Positions 53,841 through 62,745 of a stretch of DNA of 64,000 nt are shown piece by piece (position 1 is the stretch's first letter; each line of letters starts with the position of its first letter). A program made the position numbers and the translations under genes. The stretch lies in the NCBI RefSeq assembly GCF_038624605.1, contig NZ_CP152020.1, forward strand, positions 372,001 through 436,000, read 5' to 3'. Origin of the DNA: Psychrobacillus sp. FSL K6-4046 (GTDB taxonomy: Bacteria > Bacillota > Bacilli > Bacillales_A > Planococcaceae). Under the pieces are notes generated by a model. The model was not told where the DNA came from. It ran no database searches and worked only from the letters and a program-made list of their open reading frames with translations.

Positions 53841-53845
53841 GCTTT
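53841..53845. repeat. target-site duplication, left copy (GCTTT)
   Basis: GCTTT immediately left of the IS terminal TGTAAACG; repeated at 56319-56323 immediately right of the other end. Confidence 0.7.
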
Positions 53846-53956
53846 TGTAAACGCTAAAATAAAATGGACAGTTGCTGCTAAATAACATTGAACACTTTCG
53901 CTAATCTAATAGATTTTCAGTAAACTATATATATTCGTTTATTGGGGGTCAGACAA

Positions 53957-55519
53957 GTGGAGGGAAAATTAGTGCTTTATTTAGAAATTCATCAACTAGC
54001 CAAAAGAAACTTAACAGTTTCTCAAATTGCAAATCAGTTTAAAGTATCTAGAACGACAGTGTATAAATATTTGGAGATGAGCTTTGAAGAGGCGATACAA
54101 CAATTTGAAGAAGGTAAAACAAGGAAGAAGAAATTAGATGAGCATCTAGATTGGATAGTTGCCTGGTTGGAGGAATATCCACACCTAAGTGCAGCTCAGA
54201 TTAAAGATTGGTTATTAGAAAAGTTTCCAAGCCTAGAGATTGGAGACAGTACTGTTCGATTATATGTTCAAGAAGTCAGAGAGAAATATCAAATTGAAAA
54301 GACGAAACAAACAAGGCAGTATGAGGCAATACAACAACAGCCTATGGGAAAACAGATGCAGGTTGATTGGGGAGAAACAAAGCAGAAAACGGTAAGTAAA
54401 AGAGAAATAAAACTTTACTTTATCGCGTTTGTTTTGGCGCATTCACGCCACAAATACATGGAATGGCAAGATCGACCATTTACAACAAGAGATGCGATTC
54501 GCTGCCATGAAAACGCCTTTCACTTTTATGGGGGAATGCCTAACGAAATTGTATACGATCAGGATCATTTACTTTCGGTTAGCGAGAACGCTGGTGATTT
54601 AATTCTGACTACCGATTTTCAATCGTATGTGAAAGAACGGAATTTCAGGGTTCATTTATGTCGTAAGGCAGACCCTGAATCAAAAGGAATGATTGAAAAT
54701 GTCGTTAAATTTATCAAAGGAAACTTCGCAGATAGTCGAGTTTTTAAAGATATTGATGACTGGAATGAACGAGCACTTCAATGGCTCGAACGAACTGGGA
54801 ATCACAATGTGCATAACACAACGAAAAAAAGACCCGCAGAAGTGTTTCTCCTCGAAAAGCAACACTTACAACCGGTCTCTAGCTTACTTTCAATAGAAAG
54901 TATGAATGAGTCTAGTATAACAAGAAATGTAATGAAGGACAACACAGTCAGATTTGAGTCTAATCGATACTCCGTACCGATAGGTACTTACAAAACAAAA
55001 GGAAATAATCAGGTGTTCCTTGAAGTAAAAGGCTCCAATAACAAGCAGTTGGTTATCAGAAGTAGTAAGAATCGTGAAGTCATTGCCAAACATACAATCA
55101 GCAAGGAGAAGGGTATTCTTATTAAGAATAGAAATCATAGTAGGGATCGATCTAAAGGTATCGAGGCTTTAAAAAAGGGGCTTTTATCGACATTTGAAGA
55201 GGAAGAAAAAGCGAAGGCGTACATAGAGAAAGTGCTCGAGAAATACCCACGTTATCGTCGAGATCATTTAGAAATTTTCCGTTCGGTTTCAATAAACGAT
55301 TCCACTTGGTTAGATAAGGCGCTGGAGAAATGCATCAATGAAAATTTGTATAGTGCGAATGATTTTAAAGACGTTGTACTTTACCTAAAAAAACAATCTC
55401 AACAGGAACCATTACTTTCCTTAGAACAGGAGAAACGGCTGATTCATAAAGTAGATATACCAGTTGGAACACGTCCTTTAAGTACGTACACAAGCATTTT
55501 AGGAGGCGAACTTTCATGA
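53957..55519 (+). CDS. istA: IS21-family transposase IstA
   Basis: 520 residues from GTG at 53957 (GGGGGTC upstream). N-terminal helix-turn-helix LTVSQIANQFKVSRTTVYKYL, a second HTH-like region, then the integrase (DDE) domain: MQVDWGETK holds the first Asp, NEIVYDQDHL the second, and ADPESKGMIENVVKFIKGNF the Glu. Its end overlaps istB by 4 bases. Catalyses strand transfer of the element. Confidence 0.92.
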   Translation: MEGKLVLYLEIHQLAKRNLTVSQIANQFKVSRTTVYKYLEMSFEEAIQQFEEGKTRKKKLDEHLDWIVAWLEEYPHLSAAQIKDWLLEKFPSLEIGDSTVRLYVQEVREKYQIEKTKQTRQYEAIQQQPMGKQMQVDWGETKQKTVSKREIKLYFIAFVLAHSRHKYMEWQDRPFTTRDAIRCHENAFHFYGGMPNEIVYDQDHLLSVSENAGDLILTTDFQSYVKERNFRVHLCRKADPESKGMIENVVKFIKGNFADSRVFKDIDDWNERALQWLERTGNHNVHNTTKKRPAEVFLLEKQHLQPVSSLLSIESMNESSITRNVMKDNTVRFESNRYSVPIGTYKTKGNNQVFLEVKGSNNKQLVIRSSKNREVIAKHTISKEKGILIKNRNHSRDRSKGIEALKKGLLSTFEEEEKAKAYIEKVLEKYPRYRRDHLEIFRSVSINDSTWLDKALEKCINENLYSANDFKDVVLYLKKQSQQEPLLSLEQEKRLIHKVDIPVGTRPLSTYTSILGGELS

Positions 55520-56262
55520 ATCATACGGTAAAAGAAATTCAGAGCCAGTTCAAACTATTACGCTTAGCCGAAACAGCCGAGGAGCTTCCACAGCTCCTTC
55601 GCGAAGCTGAGAAATCCTCATGGACCTATTTAGAGTTCCTAGAGGCCATTACCCACTTTGAATTGAAGAAAAGAGAAGCTAAGAGTGTGGAAAGACGGTT
55701 GAAATGGGCACGGTTCCCTTATCAGAAAACTCTGTTGGAATTTAGTATTGAAGCACAAAATTCTTTAAGTGAACGCCAACTTACTCAACTACAAGAAATA
55801 AATTGGCTGGAGCAACAGTATAATTTGATCTTATTAGGTCCTCCAGGAGTGGGAAAAACACACTTAGCCGTAGGCTTAGGCATCGAGGCGATTAACAAAG
55901 GTTATCAAGTTTACTTTGTGACAATGGGAGAATTAATTCAACTACTGAAAACGGAGGAGTTTGCGCATAAATCACAGGTACAGATGAAACGATTAAGAGC
56001 TTCTGATTTAGTTATTATTGATGATTTGATGTATATGGCGATGGACCAACGCGAGGCCAATCTGTTCTTCCAAATGATCAATCATCTTTATGAACAAAGT
56101 TCCATCATCTTAACTTCTAATAAGAGTCCAGATCAATGGGGAGAATTAATGGGAGATGAAGGAATTACTACGGCTATTTTAGATCGTCTTTTACATCGTG
56201 TGGAGGTAATACACATGAATGGAGACAGTTATCGGATGAAAAACCGACAGAATTTGTTTTAA
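55516..56262 (+). CDS. istB: IS21-family helper ATPase IstB
   Basis: 248 residues, AGGAGGCG before ATG. DnaC/IstB AAA+ ATPase: Walker A LLGPPGVGKTHLAV (~112), Walker B ASDLVIIDDLMYM, sensor ILTSNKS, arginine finger in TTAILDRLLHR. Assists IstA in target choice. Complete. Confidence 0.92.
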   Translation: MNHTVKEIQSQFKLLRLAETAEELPQLLREAEKSSWTYLEFLEAITHFELKKREAKSVERRLKWARFPYQKTLLEFSIEAQNSLSERQLTQLQEINWLEQQYNLILLGPPGVGKTHLAVGLGIEAINKGYQVYFVTMGELIQLLKTEEFAHKSQVQMKRLRASDLVIIDDLMYMAMDQREANLFFQMINHLYEQSSIILTSNKSPDQWGELMGDEGITTAILDRLLHRVEVIHMNGDSYRMKNRQNLF

Positions 56263-56318
56263 GCAAAAGTGTTCACTCTAAATTAGCAAAAAGTGTTCAA
56301 TTCTACTTGACGGTTACA

Positions 56319-56323
56319 GCTTT
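56319..56323. repeat. target-site duplication, right copy (GCTTT)
   Basis: Matches the left copy at 53841-53845. Confidence 0.7.
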
Positions 56324-56371
56324 CTAAACAACAAAATAATATAATATACATGGATTATATTTAGAAAGTAA

Positions 56372-56599
56372 TTATTTTCAAAATTAAGTGCTCTTGATAG
56401 CATTATCGAAAATAGTAATTACAATCAAAATTTTTTTTATTCTTACCTCTCTGGTCAACTTTATGAAGAAAGTAATGGTCTAGAGAAATCTAAAGAAATG
56501 TATTACAACTTTTTAAATAACAGTAATATCAAAAAAATTGAAGACCAAAATTATTGGTATGTTTTACAACCAAATGTTATAAAGTACTCGGGAAAATAG
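56372..56599 (+). pseudogene. 5'-truncated gene fragment, TPR-like
   Basis: A 75-codon open frame without start, opening right after a stop (TAA at 56369) and ending TAG at 56597. The protein-like sequence (LDSIIENSNYNQNFFYSYLSG, SKEMYYNFLNNSNIKKIEDQ) has Tyr/Asn-rich helices like TPR or Rap-type proteins. The IS element lies 50 bases upstream, but the frame is closed before the insertion site, so the insertion alone does not explain the loss. Confidence 0.5.
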
Positions 56600-56659
56600 A
56601 ATTGAAAATGAATTAGTGCAATAGGAATATAATAAAAAAATAGAAAGAGTGGATATACC

Positions 56660-57523
56660 TTGTCAAAAAAAACATTCTACATATTAGTACTACTAGTATT
56701 ACTAATTGTCTTTCTATTATTTATTAGAACAGCGGTAATCAAGTATAAAGAAACCATGCCTCAGCTGGTGTCTGCCTTAACGGCGATAGAAAGGGAAGAA
56801 GGGGAGGAAATAGCTAGAAAAAAAGAAGAATTATTAAAAGAATATAATAAAACGGAGTACAAGCATTTAAATATATATTATTTAGAATTAGACAAAGAGT
56901 TATTACCAGCAACCAAAACTGCACTCGAACGAGGTATTATTTTAAATGAAAAATTTATTGGTAGTTATAATAAACCCTACGACGTAGTTCTATTTGAAAA
57001 CAATAGTCAAATAGAGAGTTTTTCCAATTTAGACTATGCTATAGGACTTAATGCTGATAGTATGAACATGCTGGGAATTTAGCCCGAAGATCGAGAAGCT
57101 ATCCTTAATAATATACCGCCAATGGTTTGGTTATATAATAAAAATATAATACATGAATATACTCATAATGTATTGGAGCAGAAATTAACTGAACTAGAAA
57201 TACCTAAGAAAGAGATTCCATACTGGTTTTTTGAAGGTGTCGCAGAGTATATTGGTAGTGACGATCAGGATCACTACAATATAGATGCTAAAATTTTACC
57301 TGTAAACCAACTATCGACATATACACAATGGGATCGCTATCGTACTAATCCTGAGTACGATGTATATTTACAATCGTATTTAACTATTAGATACCTAATT
57401 AATAAATTTGATAATGAGATTATTAATGAAATACTCATTCAAACACAAATTAAAGGTGACTTTGATGAAGGTTTTAAAAGTGCAACCGGGATGGATATTA
57501 ATAATTTATCAGGTATTTATTGA
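56660..57523 (+). pseudogene. HExxH metallopeptidase-like gene broken by one in-frame TAG
   Basis: Two frame-matched parts, 56660-57082 and 57083-57523, are separated by a single TAG at 57080-57082 (…MLGI stop PEDREA…). N-terminal membrane span (FYILVLLVLLIVFLLFIRT), a charged region, then after the stop IIHEYTHNVLEQ (zinc His-Glu-x-x-His) and WFFEGVAEYIGS (third ligand Glu), the gluzincin pattern. No other lesion is visible, so inactivation looks recent (a CAG or similar to TAG change), or the stop is read through. It lies next to the IS and another gene fragment. Confidence 0.7.
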
Positions 57524-57530
57524 TTGTGCC

Positions 57531-57566
57531 CACGGAAGCGTACACTCGGCAGCGAAAATCAGCATT
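57531..57566. repeat. short remnant of the second repeat family
   Basis: CCCACGGAAGCGTACACTCG followed by GCAGCGAAAATCAG corresponds to the right end of the element at 12951-13080 (CCCCGCGAAAAAGCGTCCGG ... GTGCGAAAAATCAA). Only this end is left. Confidence 0.4.
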
Positions 57567-57673
57567 TCTAGCTTTATCTCTATTTAATAAGATAAGAATG
57601 TAGAACATATATAGCCTTTTCATTTACTTGTATTGAGTAAATACGGATTCTATTGAAGGTGAAAACAATAAAG

Positions 57674-57714
57674 CTCCGAAAATTTACGAACTGTAAATTT
57701 TCGGAGTTTTTTTG
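57674..57714 (+). terminator. intrinsic terminator
   Basis: CTCCGAAAATTTAC / GTAAATTTTCGGAG, a 14-bp perfect stem with a 5-base loop and T7. It ends the broken peptidase transcript. Confidence 0.85.
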
Positions 57715-57754
57715 TTGTTTAGGAAACTGTAAAGTTCTAAACCTATGGATAAAT

Positions 57755-58130
57755 TGATGTCTAGCTCCACCGCCTTGCCCCTCGAGGTCAAATGGATAAA
57801 AGCTCCGGTGGCTGAGGAACTGCCTCCTCGCTTTTTCCCATTTGCCTGTCGGGGCAGGGATAGGCGGTTGCGCTTTTCTGGATGTCTAGCTCCACCGCCT
57901 TGCCCCTCGAGGTCAAATGGATAAAAGCTCCGGTGGCTGAGGAACTGCCTCCTCGCTTTTTCCCATTTGCCTGTCGGGGCAGGGATAGGCGGTTGCGCTT
58001 TTCTGGATGTCTAGCTCCACCGCCTTGCCCCTCGGGGTCAAATGGATGAAAGCTCCGGTGGCTGAGGAACTGCCTCCTCGCTTTTCTCCATTTGCCTGTC
58101 GGGGCAGGGATAGGCGGTTGCGCTTTTCTT
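57755..58130. repeat. hairpin repeat cluster, locus 4 (3 units, 125-bp period, covarying stem)
   Basis: GGCGGTTGCGCTTTTCT at 57863, 57988 and 58113: period 125. The left arm reads ACCGCCTTGCCCC instead of GGCGCCTTGCCCC, and the right arm GGCGGT instead of GGCGCC, so the outer stem still pairs perfectly. The inner arms CAAATGG/CCATTTG and TGCCCC/GGGGCA are conserved. It lies between the broken peptidase and the 3' end of the Vpr-like gene. Confidence 0.95.
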
Positions 58131-58177
58131 GTGTGGGAAGGTTTGTGAAAGCCTTAAGGACTAGAGACTAGGAAGAA

Positions 58178-61100
58178 CTACTTCTTTCCATTTCCTTTAC
58201 CATTGCCATTGCCATTTCCATTGCCGTTCCCGTTACCATTACCATTTCCATTTCCATTTCCATTTCCATTTCCATTTCCATTGCCCTTACCATTCTCTTT
58301 CTTTTCTACTGTTATAGTTTGGGTAGTTTCATGGCCTACTAAATCTACTACTTTTAAAACAAATTCATTTTTACCTGGCTCTAAAGGTAGTTCTACGTCA
58401 ATCGTTTCGCTATAGCCATTCATTGCATATGGTGACGAAACTGGTCGATAGAAGACTTCGCTATCATTTAGATATAGGCGAACTTCATCAAAGTTATCTC
58501 CAACCTTAACTTGGATGACAGGATTTTCTGCATCCGCATCTAATTTACCTTTTGGAAGAGATTTTTTAACTGCTTCTACAGTCGGTTTTTTACTATCTAC
58601 AATAATTTTGCGAGTAATAGCCATTTTATTATCAAATTCGTCTATAGCTTCTACGTTCACACTTTGTACCCCGTCTTTAAAGGATAGCGTATGAGAGAAT
58701 GCTTTACCGTCAAATGAACTAGCTGGTACTCCATTGATCTTTAATGATTTAATTTTAGAATCGTCTTCCACTGTACCTTGAACTAACACTTCACCTGTTT
58801 GATAGTAACCGAAAAACTCAGGTGATTGGATGTAGATTACAGGTTCTTTTGTTTCTTTTTCTGGAGCCGGTTCCGTTTCAGGTGCTTCCTCTACAATAAT
58901 TTCTTCTACTGTTGAGTTACCAGCGATATCCCATACTTTAACGGTTACCTTATCTCCAGCTTTAGCCTGTTCTATTACATAGCTTTCAAGTGTTGCTGCT
59001 TCTGTAATTTCTTCATCATTCAAGTACACTTCAATACGATCAATTCCAACACCTTGATCGCTTGCATTAGCTACAGTAAGTGTTTTTGTTTCTAAGTCAA
59101 ATGCAATTTCAGCTGTAGGAGCTTTTGTATCTAAGATAATAGGGTACTCAATAGTTTGCCACTCAGCACCTGCATAATCGATAACTCCACGTAGCTGAAT
59201 CTTATATTGCCCATCTGCAGCAGGTTTACCGTTAATCATACCGTCCCAAGCATTAGCATTTGAGAATGTATATGCGTTAGTAGAAATATAGTGTTTTCTT
59301 AAATATTTTTCCGTGCGAATGGTACGTAATTTTTTCCCATTTGCATCTAACACATTAATTTGAAGATCCTTGACGTTACGCATTAGTGAATATACAGGAA
59401 TTACTTTGTCTAAAGTTCCATCTCCGTTAGGGGAGAAAGCAAATTTAGTAGGATCAAACTCTTCATTCAAAGTAGACCCATTGATAAAGTTCCCTTTATC
59501 GTCAGCTAACCCTTGGAATCCCCAGTACGTTAAATCTTCCCAAAGGAATTCATCAAAAATAGAAGCATCATCCCAAGATCCATTAAAACCAAAGAATGGA
59601 ACAGTTAATGGCACATTTCCAGAAGTTTCTTCAGAAGGATCGACTAAACGCACGAATCCATCGATGAAGTAACCATTAGAGAAGTATTGCTTTAACCACT
59701 CAGAGTTAGAAGCGTCTACTGATACCTGAATAGTAGTTTCTCCATTTGCAGGAACTGTGACAGTCGTAGGTGCTGACACGTCAGCATCTGATTCTTCTAA
59801 AACATAAGAACCATAAGTTTCGTTATTTGGAATCGTTACGTAGTTAGCTCCAGCGTTAACTGGACGGTCTACTTGTAATTGTACATCTACATTATAAGTT
59901 TTTGCTTCATTGCTATAGTTCTTAGCTTTTAAAGAGAAGTTAAATTGATTTCCACTGATTTCTTTTAATGCTACTTTAGCTTCACCAGTTGCACTATTGG
60001 TAACTACGACATCCGTTTCTAAAGCATTAGCAAGTTGCATAATTCCAGCACCTTGACGACGAGGAGATACGTATTCACCAGCTTTTAACTCAATTGGTTT
60101 AGCTGTATTCATCATTAGATTTTTAGCGAATTGAACACGTTCTGCGCCAGTTAGTCCAAATTCTTCATTTACACGCTCTAATACTAATGCGGTACCACCT
60201 GCAACGTGTGGAGCTGCCATGGATGTACCACTCATTAATCCGTAATTATTATCGTTCAATGTAGAGAAAATATTGCCACCTGGAGCAGTAATCTCTGGTT
60301 TAAAATCTAAGTTAGGAGTTGGACCCCAAGAAGTAAATGAACTCATTTTACCTTTAGTAGGGTTTGGTGTATCAATATATTTGCCATCAAATGAAACAGT
60401 TACTGTTTGACCAGCATCAATTCCAGCTTTGATAGCTAGTCCGTCAGCTTGTAAAGCAGACATAAATGGAATACGAATCGCAGGGTCAGAAGCCATATTA
60501 ATAGTTCCTGCAGCATTGTTATATACAATAACTCCAACCGCGCCAGCTTCTTGTGCATTTAAGCCCTTTTCGACAAATGAGATGCTGCCACGAGAAACTA
60601 AAGCAAATTTACCCGCTACATCTTTACTAGCAAACTCCTCTGGTGTACCTAATCCAGCTTCAACAACCTCATAGGAATCGCCAGGTAAATCAGCAGGCTC
60701 CTTATCATTTGCCAGTAAGAACATTGCTCGTCCAGCATCAGTTCCATCAAAAGCATATTGGAAGCTAGAAGCAGTTATTGAATCATTCTCATAGGAAGCT
60801 ACTCCAAATGAATCTTCTGAAACAGAAGGGGAACCTGTTAAACCATAATCTTGGTTAGAAGCATATGGATACCAAGTGCCTGAGCCAAACATGTCAGAAT
60901 TACCGGCAGAAATAGCTACAAGTAGTCCATTATTTTGCGCGCGAGTTACGGCTTGCTGTTCTGGGCTTTCACTATTTACAAATCCTGCAGTTGAACCAAG
61001 GGACATGTTTAACGCGTCCGCACCAAGTTTAATTGCATCATCCATTGCCTTTACATAAACGTCTCCATACGTAGAAGGGAATAATGGGTCGTTACCAAAT

Positions 61101-61987
61101 ACCTTCAGTGCAAGAAGCTGCACTTCTGGGGCAACCCCCTTAATACCGCCATTTTCTTCATCTCCGTTAGCACCTACTGTACCGGATACGTGCATTCCGT
61201 GCATGGAAGCATCAGGACCAATGTCTCGAATCTCTGTGTTTTCATCCATATAGTTATAACCGAATGGAACCTTTGGAGTGAAAAATAAACCAGGTTCAAT
61301 AGATCCGTCATTTAATAACGCATTTACTTCTGCAGAAGTAATCTCTCCCGTATTTTCATCCGATAGGACCATATCGCGGTGGTTAGGATCTATTCCTGTA
61401 TCGATGACACCAACAACCATACCTTCACCCTTAAAGGAATATTTCTCCCAAGCCAATTGGGCTTGTACAAGTTCCTTAGAATGCACCATTTGAGGTGTTA
61501 TTTTGGGGCGGTCATATTCTGTAGATTCATAGACTCTTTTGACACCATCAATTAGGCCAATCCCTGCAACGTCTCTAGCATCTACTTCAGCAGAGAATCC
61601 ATTAAATATTGCAGTAAACTCTTCTTTATATTGTATGTTTTTTGAAACTCTTTTAACTTTGTCTTTTACATTACGTTGATCAGTTTCAATAGCAGATTCA
61701 ACTGATTTTCTTTCAGATTTCGATAGGTTCTTGTATAAAACCCCTTTTTTGGTTGCTGTCTCAATGGCTGGAGCCTTTTCCAGTTCCACAATGATTCGCA
61801 CCTTTTCGCTAGGATTCTCTGGAACTCGTAGCCTTTCTGGTACTCTTGGTGTTTTCTGCACTTGAGTATTGGTGATAGATTTTTCTATCTGTTTTGCAGC
61901 TACAGGACTTGCTAATCCTAATGATGCAGAGCTAAACATTAGCGATGTTACCACAGCTAGAATAGTAGTTTTTTTCTTAATTCCCAA
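58178..61987 (-). CDS. vpr: Vpr-like secreted subtilisin with long C-terminal extension and Gly-Asn tail
   Basis: 1269 residues; TTG at 61987 with AGGAGG 8 bases upstream. Order: signal peptide (to ~31), I9 propeptide (~66-160), S8 catalytic domain with Asp in VVGVIDTGIDPNHRD, His in MHGMHVSGTVG and Ser in MSGTSMAAPHVAGG, a PA domain inserted before the Ser (EEFASKDVAGKFALVSRG...), a C5a-peptidase-like Fn3 region, Ig-like domains, and a terminal tract of ~13 Gly-Asn repeats ending KGNGKK. B. subtilis Vpr is 806 residues, so ~450 are extra. The tail is encoded by a hexanucleotide repeat. Bpr-like and Vpr-like proteases lie 47 kb apart in this window. Confidence 0.88.
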   Translation of the reverse strand: MGIKKKTTILAVVTSLMFSSASLGLASPVAAKQIEKSITNTQVQKTPRVPERLRVPENPSEKVRIIVELEKAPAIETATKKGVLYKNLSKSERKSVESAIETDQRNVKDKVKRVSKNIQYKEEFTAIFNGFSAEVDARDVAGIGLIDGVKRVYESTEYDRPKITPQMVHSKELVQAQLAWEKYSFKGEGMVVGVIDTGIDPNHRDMVLSDENTGEITSAEVNALLNDGSIEPGLFFTPKVPFGYNYMDENTEIRDIGPDASMHGMHVSGTVGANGDEENGGIKGVAPEVQLLALKVFGNDPLFPSTYGDVYVKAMDDAIKLGADALNMSLGSTAGFVNSESPEQQAVTRAQNNGLLVAISAGNSDMFGSGTWYPYASNQDYGLTGSPSVSEDSFGVASYENDSITASSFQYAFDGTDAGRAMFLLANDKEPADLPGDSYEVVEAGLGTPEEFASKDVAGKFALVSRGSISFVEKGLNAQEAGAVGVIVYNNAAGTINMASDPAIRIPFMSALQADGLAIKAGIDAGQTVTVSFDGKYIDTPNPTKGKMSSFTSWGPTPNLDFKPEITAPGGNIFSTLNDNNYGLMSGTSMAAPHVAGGTALVLERVNEEFGLTGAERVQFAKNLMMNTAKPIELKAGEYVSPRRQGAGIMQLANALETDVVVTNSATGEAKVALKEISGNQFNFSLKAKNYSNEAKTYNVDVQLQVDRPVNAGANYVTIPNNETYGSYVLEESDADVSAPTTVTVPANGETTIQVSVDASNSEWLKQYFSNGYFIDGFVRLVDPSEETSGNVPLTVPFFGFNGSWDDASIFDEFLWEDLTYWGFQGLADDKGNFINGSTLNEEFDPTKFAFSPNGDGTLDKVIPVYSLMRNVKDLQINVLDANGKKLRTIRTEKYLRKHYISTNAYTFSNANAWDGMINGKPAADGQYKIQLRGVIDYAGAEWQTIEYPIILDTKAPTAEIAFDLETKTLTVANASDQGVGIDRIEVYLNDEEITEAATLESYVIEQAKAGDKVTVKVWDIAGNSTVEEIIVEEAPETEPAPEKETKEPVIYIQSPEFFGYYQTGEVLVQGTVEDDSKIKSLKINGVPASSFDGKAFSHTLSFKDGVQSVNVEAIDEFDNKMAITRKIIVDSKKPTVEAVKKSLPKGKLDADAENPVIQVKVGDNFDEVRLYLNDSEVFYRPVSSPYAMNGYSETIDVELPLEPGKNEFVLKVVDLVGHETTQTITVEKKENGKGNGNGNGNGNGNGNGNGNGNGNGNGNGNGKGNGKK
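58199..58292. repeat. hexanucleotide tract encoding the Gly-Asn tail
   Basis: Repeats of CATTTC/CATTGC-type hexamers (plus strand), about 15 in a row, the central ones (from ~58247) uniform. In-frame length change by slippage is expected. Confidence 0.75.
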
Positions 61988-62414
61988 TCCCTTTTCCTCC
62001 TCTTAAATATGTTTAATATATCTACTAGAACTTACCATATATTCAGAACATTTAAAATAGAGTGAGAGAGTATACGTGAGACGTGTAAATAGAGGATATG
62101 GAAGGAAAATAATCGATATGTCGCACTAATTTGTTTTTTTAGTAATTTCATAGTCTTGGATTTGATTGATAAAGGCTTAGGTATTTATGATTGTTTTTGC
62201 AAAGAAAATCGTGATAAATCTAAAGGAGTATGATTCTTACAAGATTATTTCATGCTTTGATGAAAAAAATAAAAAAAACCCCTATTTTGTAAAAATAGTG
62301 CTAAATATATACGGTTAGGTCTTTTAGTTCAGTTATCCTGGCGAAACTTGTCGAAAATGTTTAGTGATTGTCAAAAAGGATATACATAAATAAACGAAGA
62401 AGGAGTGGATAAAA
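61988..62414. other. divergent intergenic region
   Basis: About 430 AT-rich bases with promoters for the Vpr-like gene (leftward) and the small stress-type gene (rightward). Only the SigB-type site at 62359-62383 was recognised. Confidence 0.5.
62359..62383 (+). promoter_or_regulatory. SigB-type promoter of the 82-residue protein gene
   Basis: GTTTAG, 13-base spacer, GGATAT, 31 bases before the ATG. Confidence 0.5.
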
Positions 62415-62663
62415 ATGGACAAAAAGAATGTAAATGACCATAACGTAAACCATAAGGATTCAGAAAAACAAGATATTCCTGGACGTATATTAGACAATCC
62501 TGATCTTCTAGACACTGAAAAGGAAAGTATTTTTGATAGAGATGAAGCGATGAAAAATGTAGATCCCATTCCTATGGAGGAATTAAATCAAAAAGTAAAA
62601 GATGAAAGTAACCATAGTAAGACTAAAAATACTTCCGCAACAGATAAACGATATCCAGGATAA
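62415..62663 (+). CDS. small hydrophilic protein, probable stress protein, unknown
   Basis: 82 residues, GAAGGAGTGG upstream of ATG. Very polar (KNVNDHNVNHKDSEKQ; ESIFDRDEAMKNVDPIPMEELNQ), no cysteine, no hydrophobic segment; likely disordered. Not recognised. A SigB-type promoter immediately upstream suggests general stress control. Confidence 0.7.
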   Translation: MDKKNVNDHNVNHKDSEKQDIPGRILDNPDLLDTEKESIFDRDEAMKNVDPIPMEELNQKVKDESNHSKTKNTSATDKRYPG

Positions 62664-62745
62664 TTCTTACTAATGTTTAAGAAATCATTTTCTAGACAAT
62701 GCTAGTAATAGTAATAGTAATAAATTAGTAAGGAGTGACTTATAT

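Larger units (their letters stand above)
53846..56318 (+). mobile_element. complete IS21-family insertion sequence
   Basis: About 2473 bases. The left end begins TGTAAACG and the right end, read inward, begins TGTAACCG, forming short terminal inverted repeats. Subterminal repeats related to TTGAACACTTT-GCTAA occur at both ends (near 53890 and twice near 56270-56302), as in IS21 elements. It encodes IstA and IstB in overlapping frames and is flanked by a 5-base duplication GCTTT. Both genes are intact, so the copy looks recent and possibly active. Confidence 0.85.

Noticed and set aside
56378-56599. Disruption of the TPR-like fragment by the IS element
   Set aside because: The frame ends at TAA 56369, before the insertion site, so the truncation predates or is independent of the insertion.
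58203-58415. Pro/Phe/Leu-rich frame opposite the Vpr tail
   Set aside because: An artefact of the hexanucleotide tract read on the other strand.
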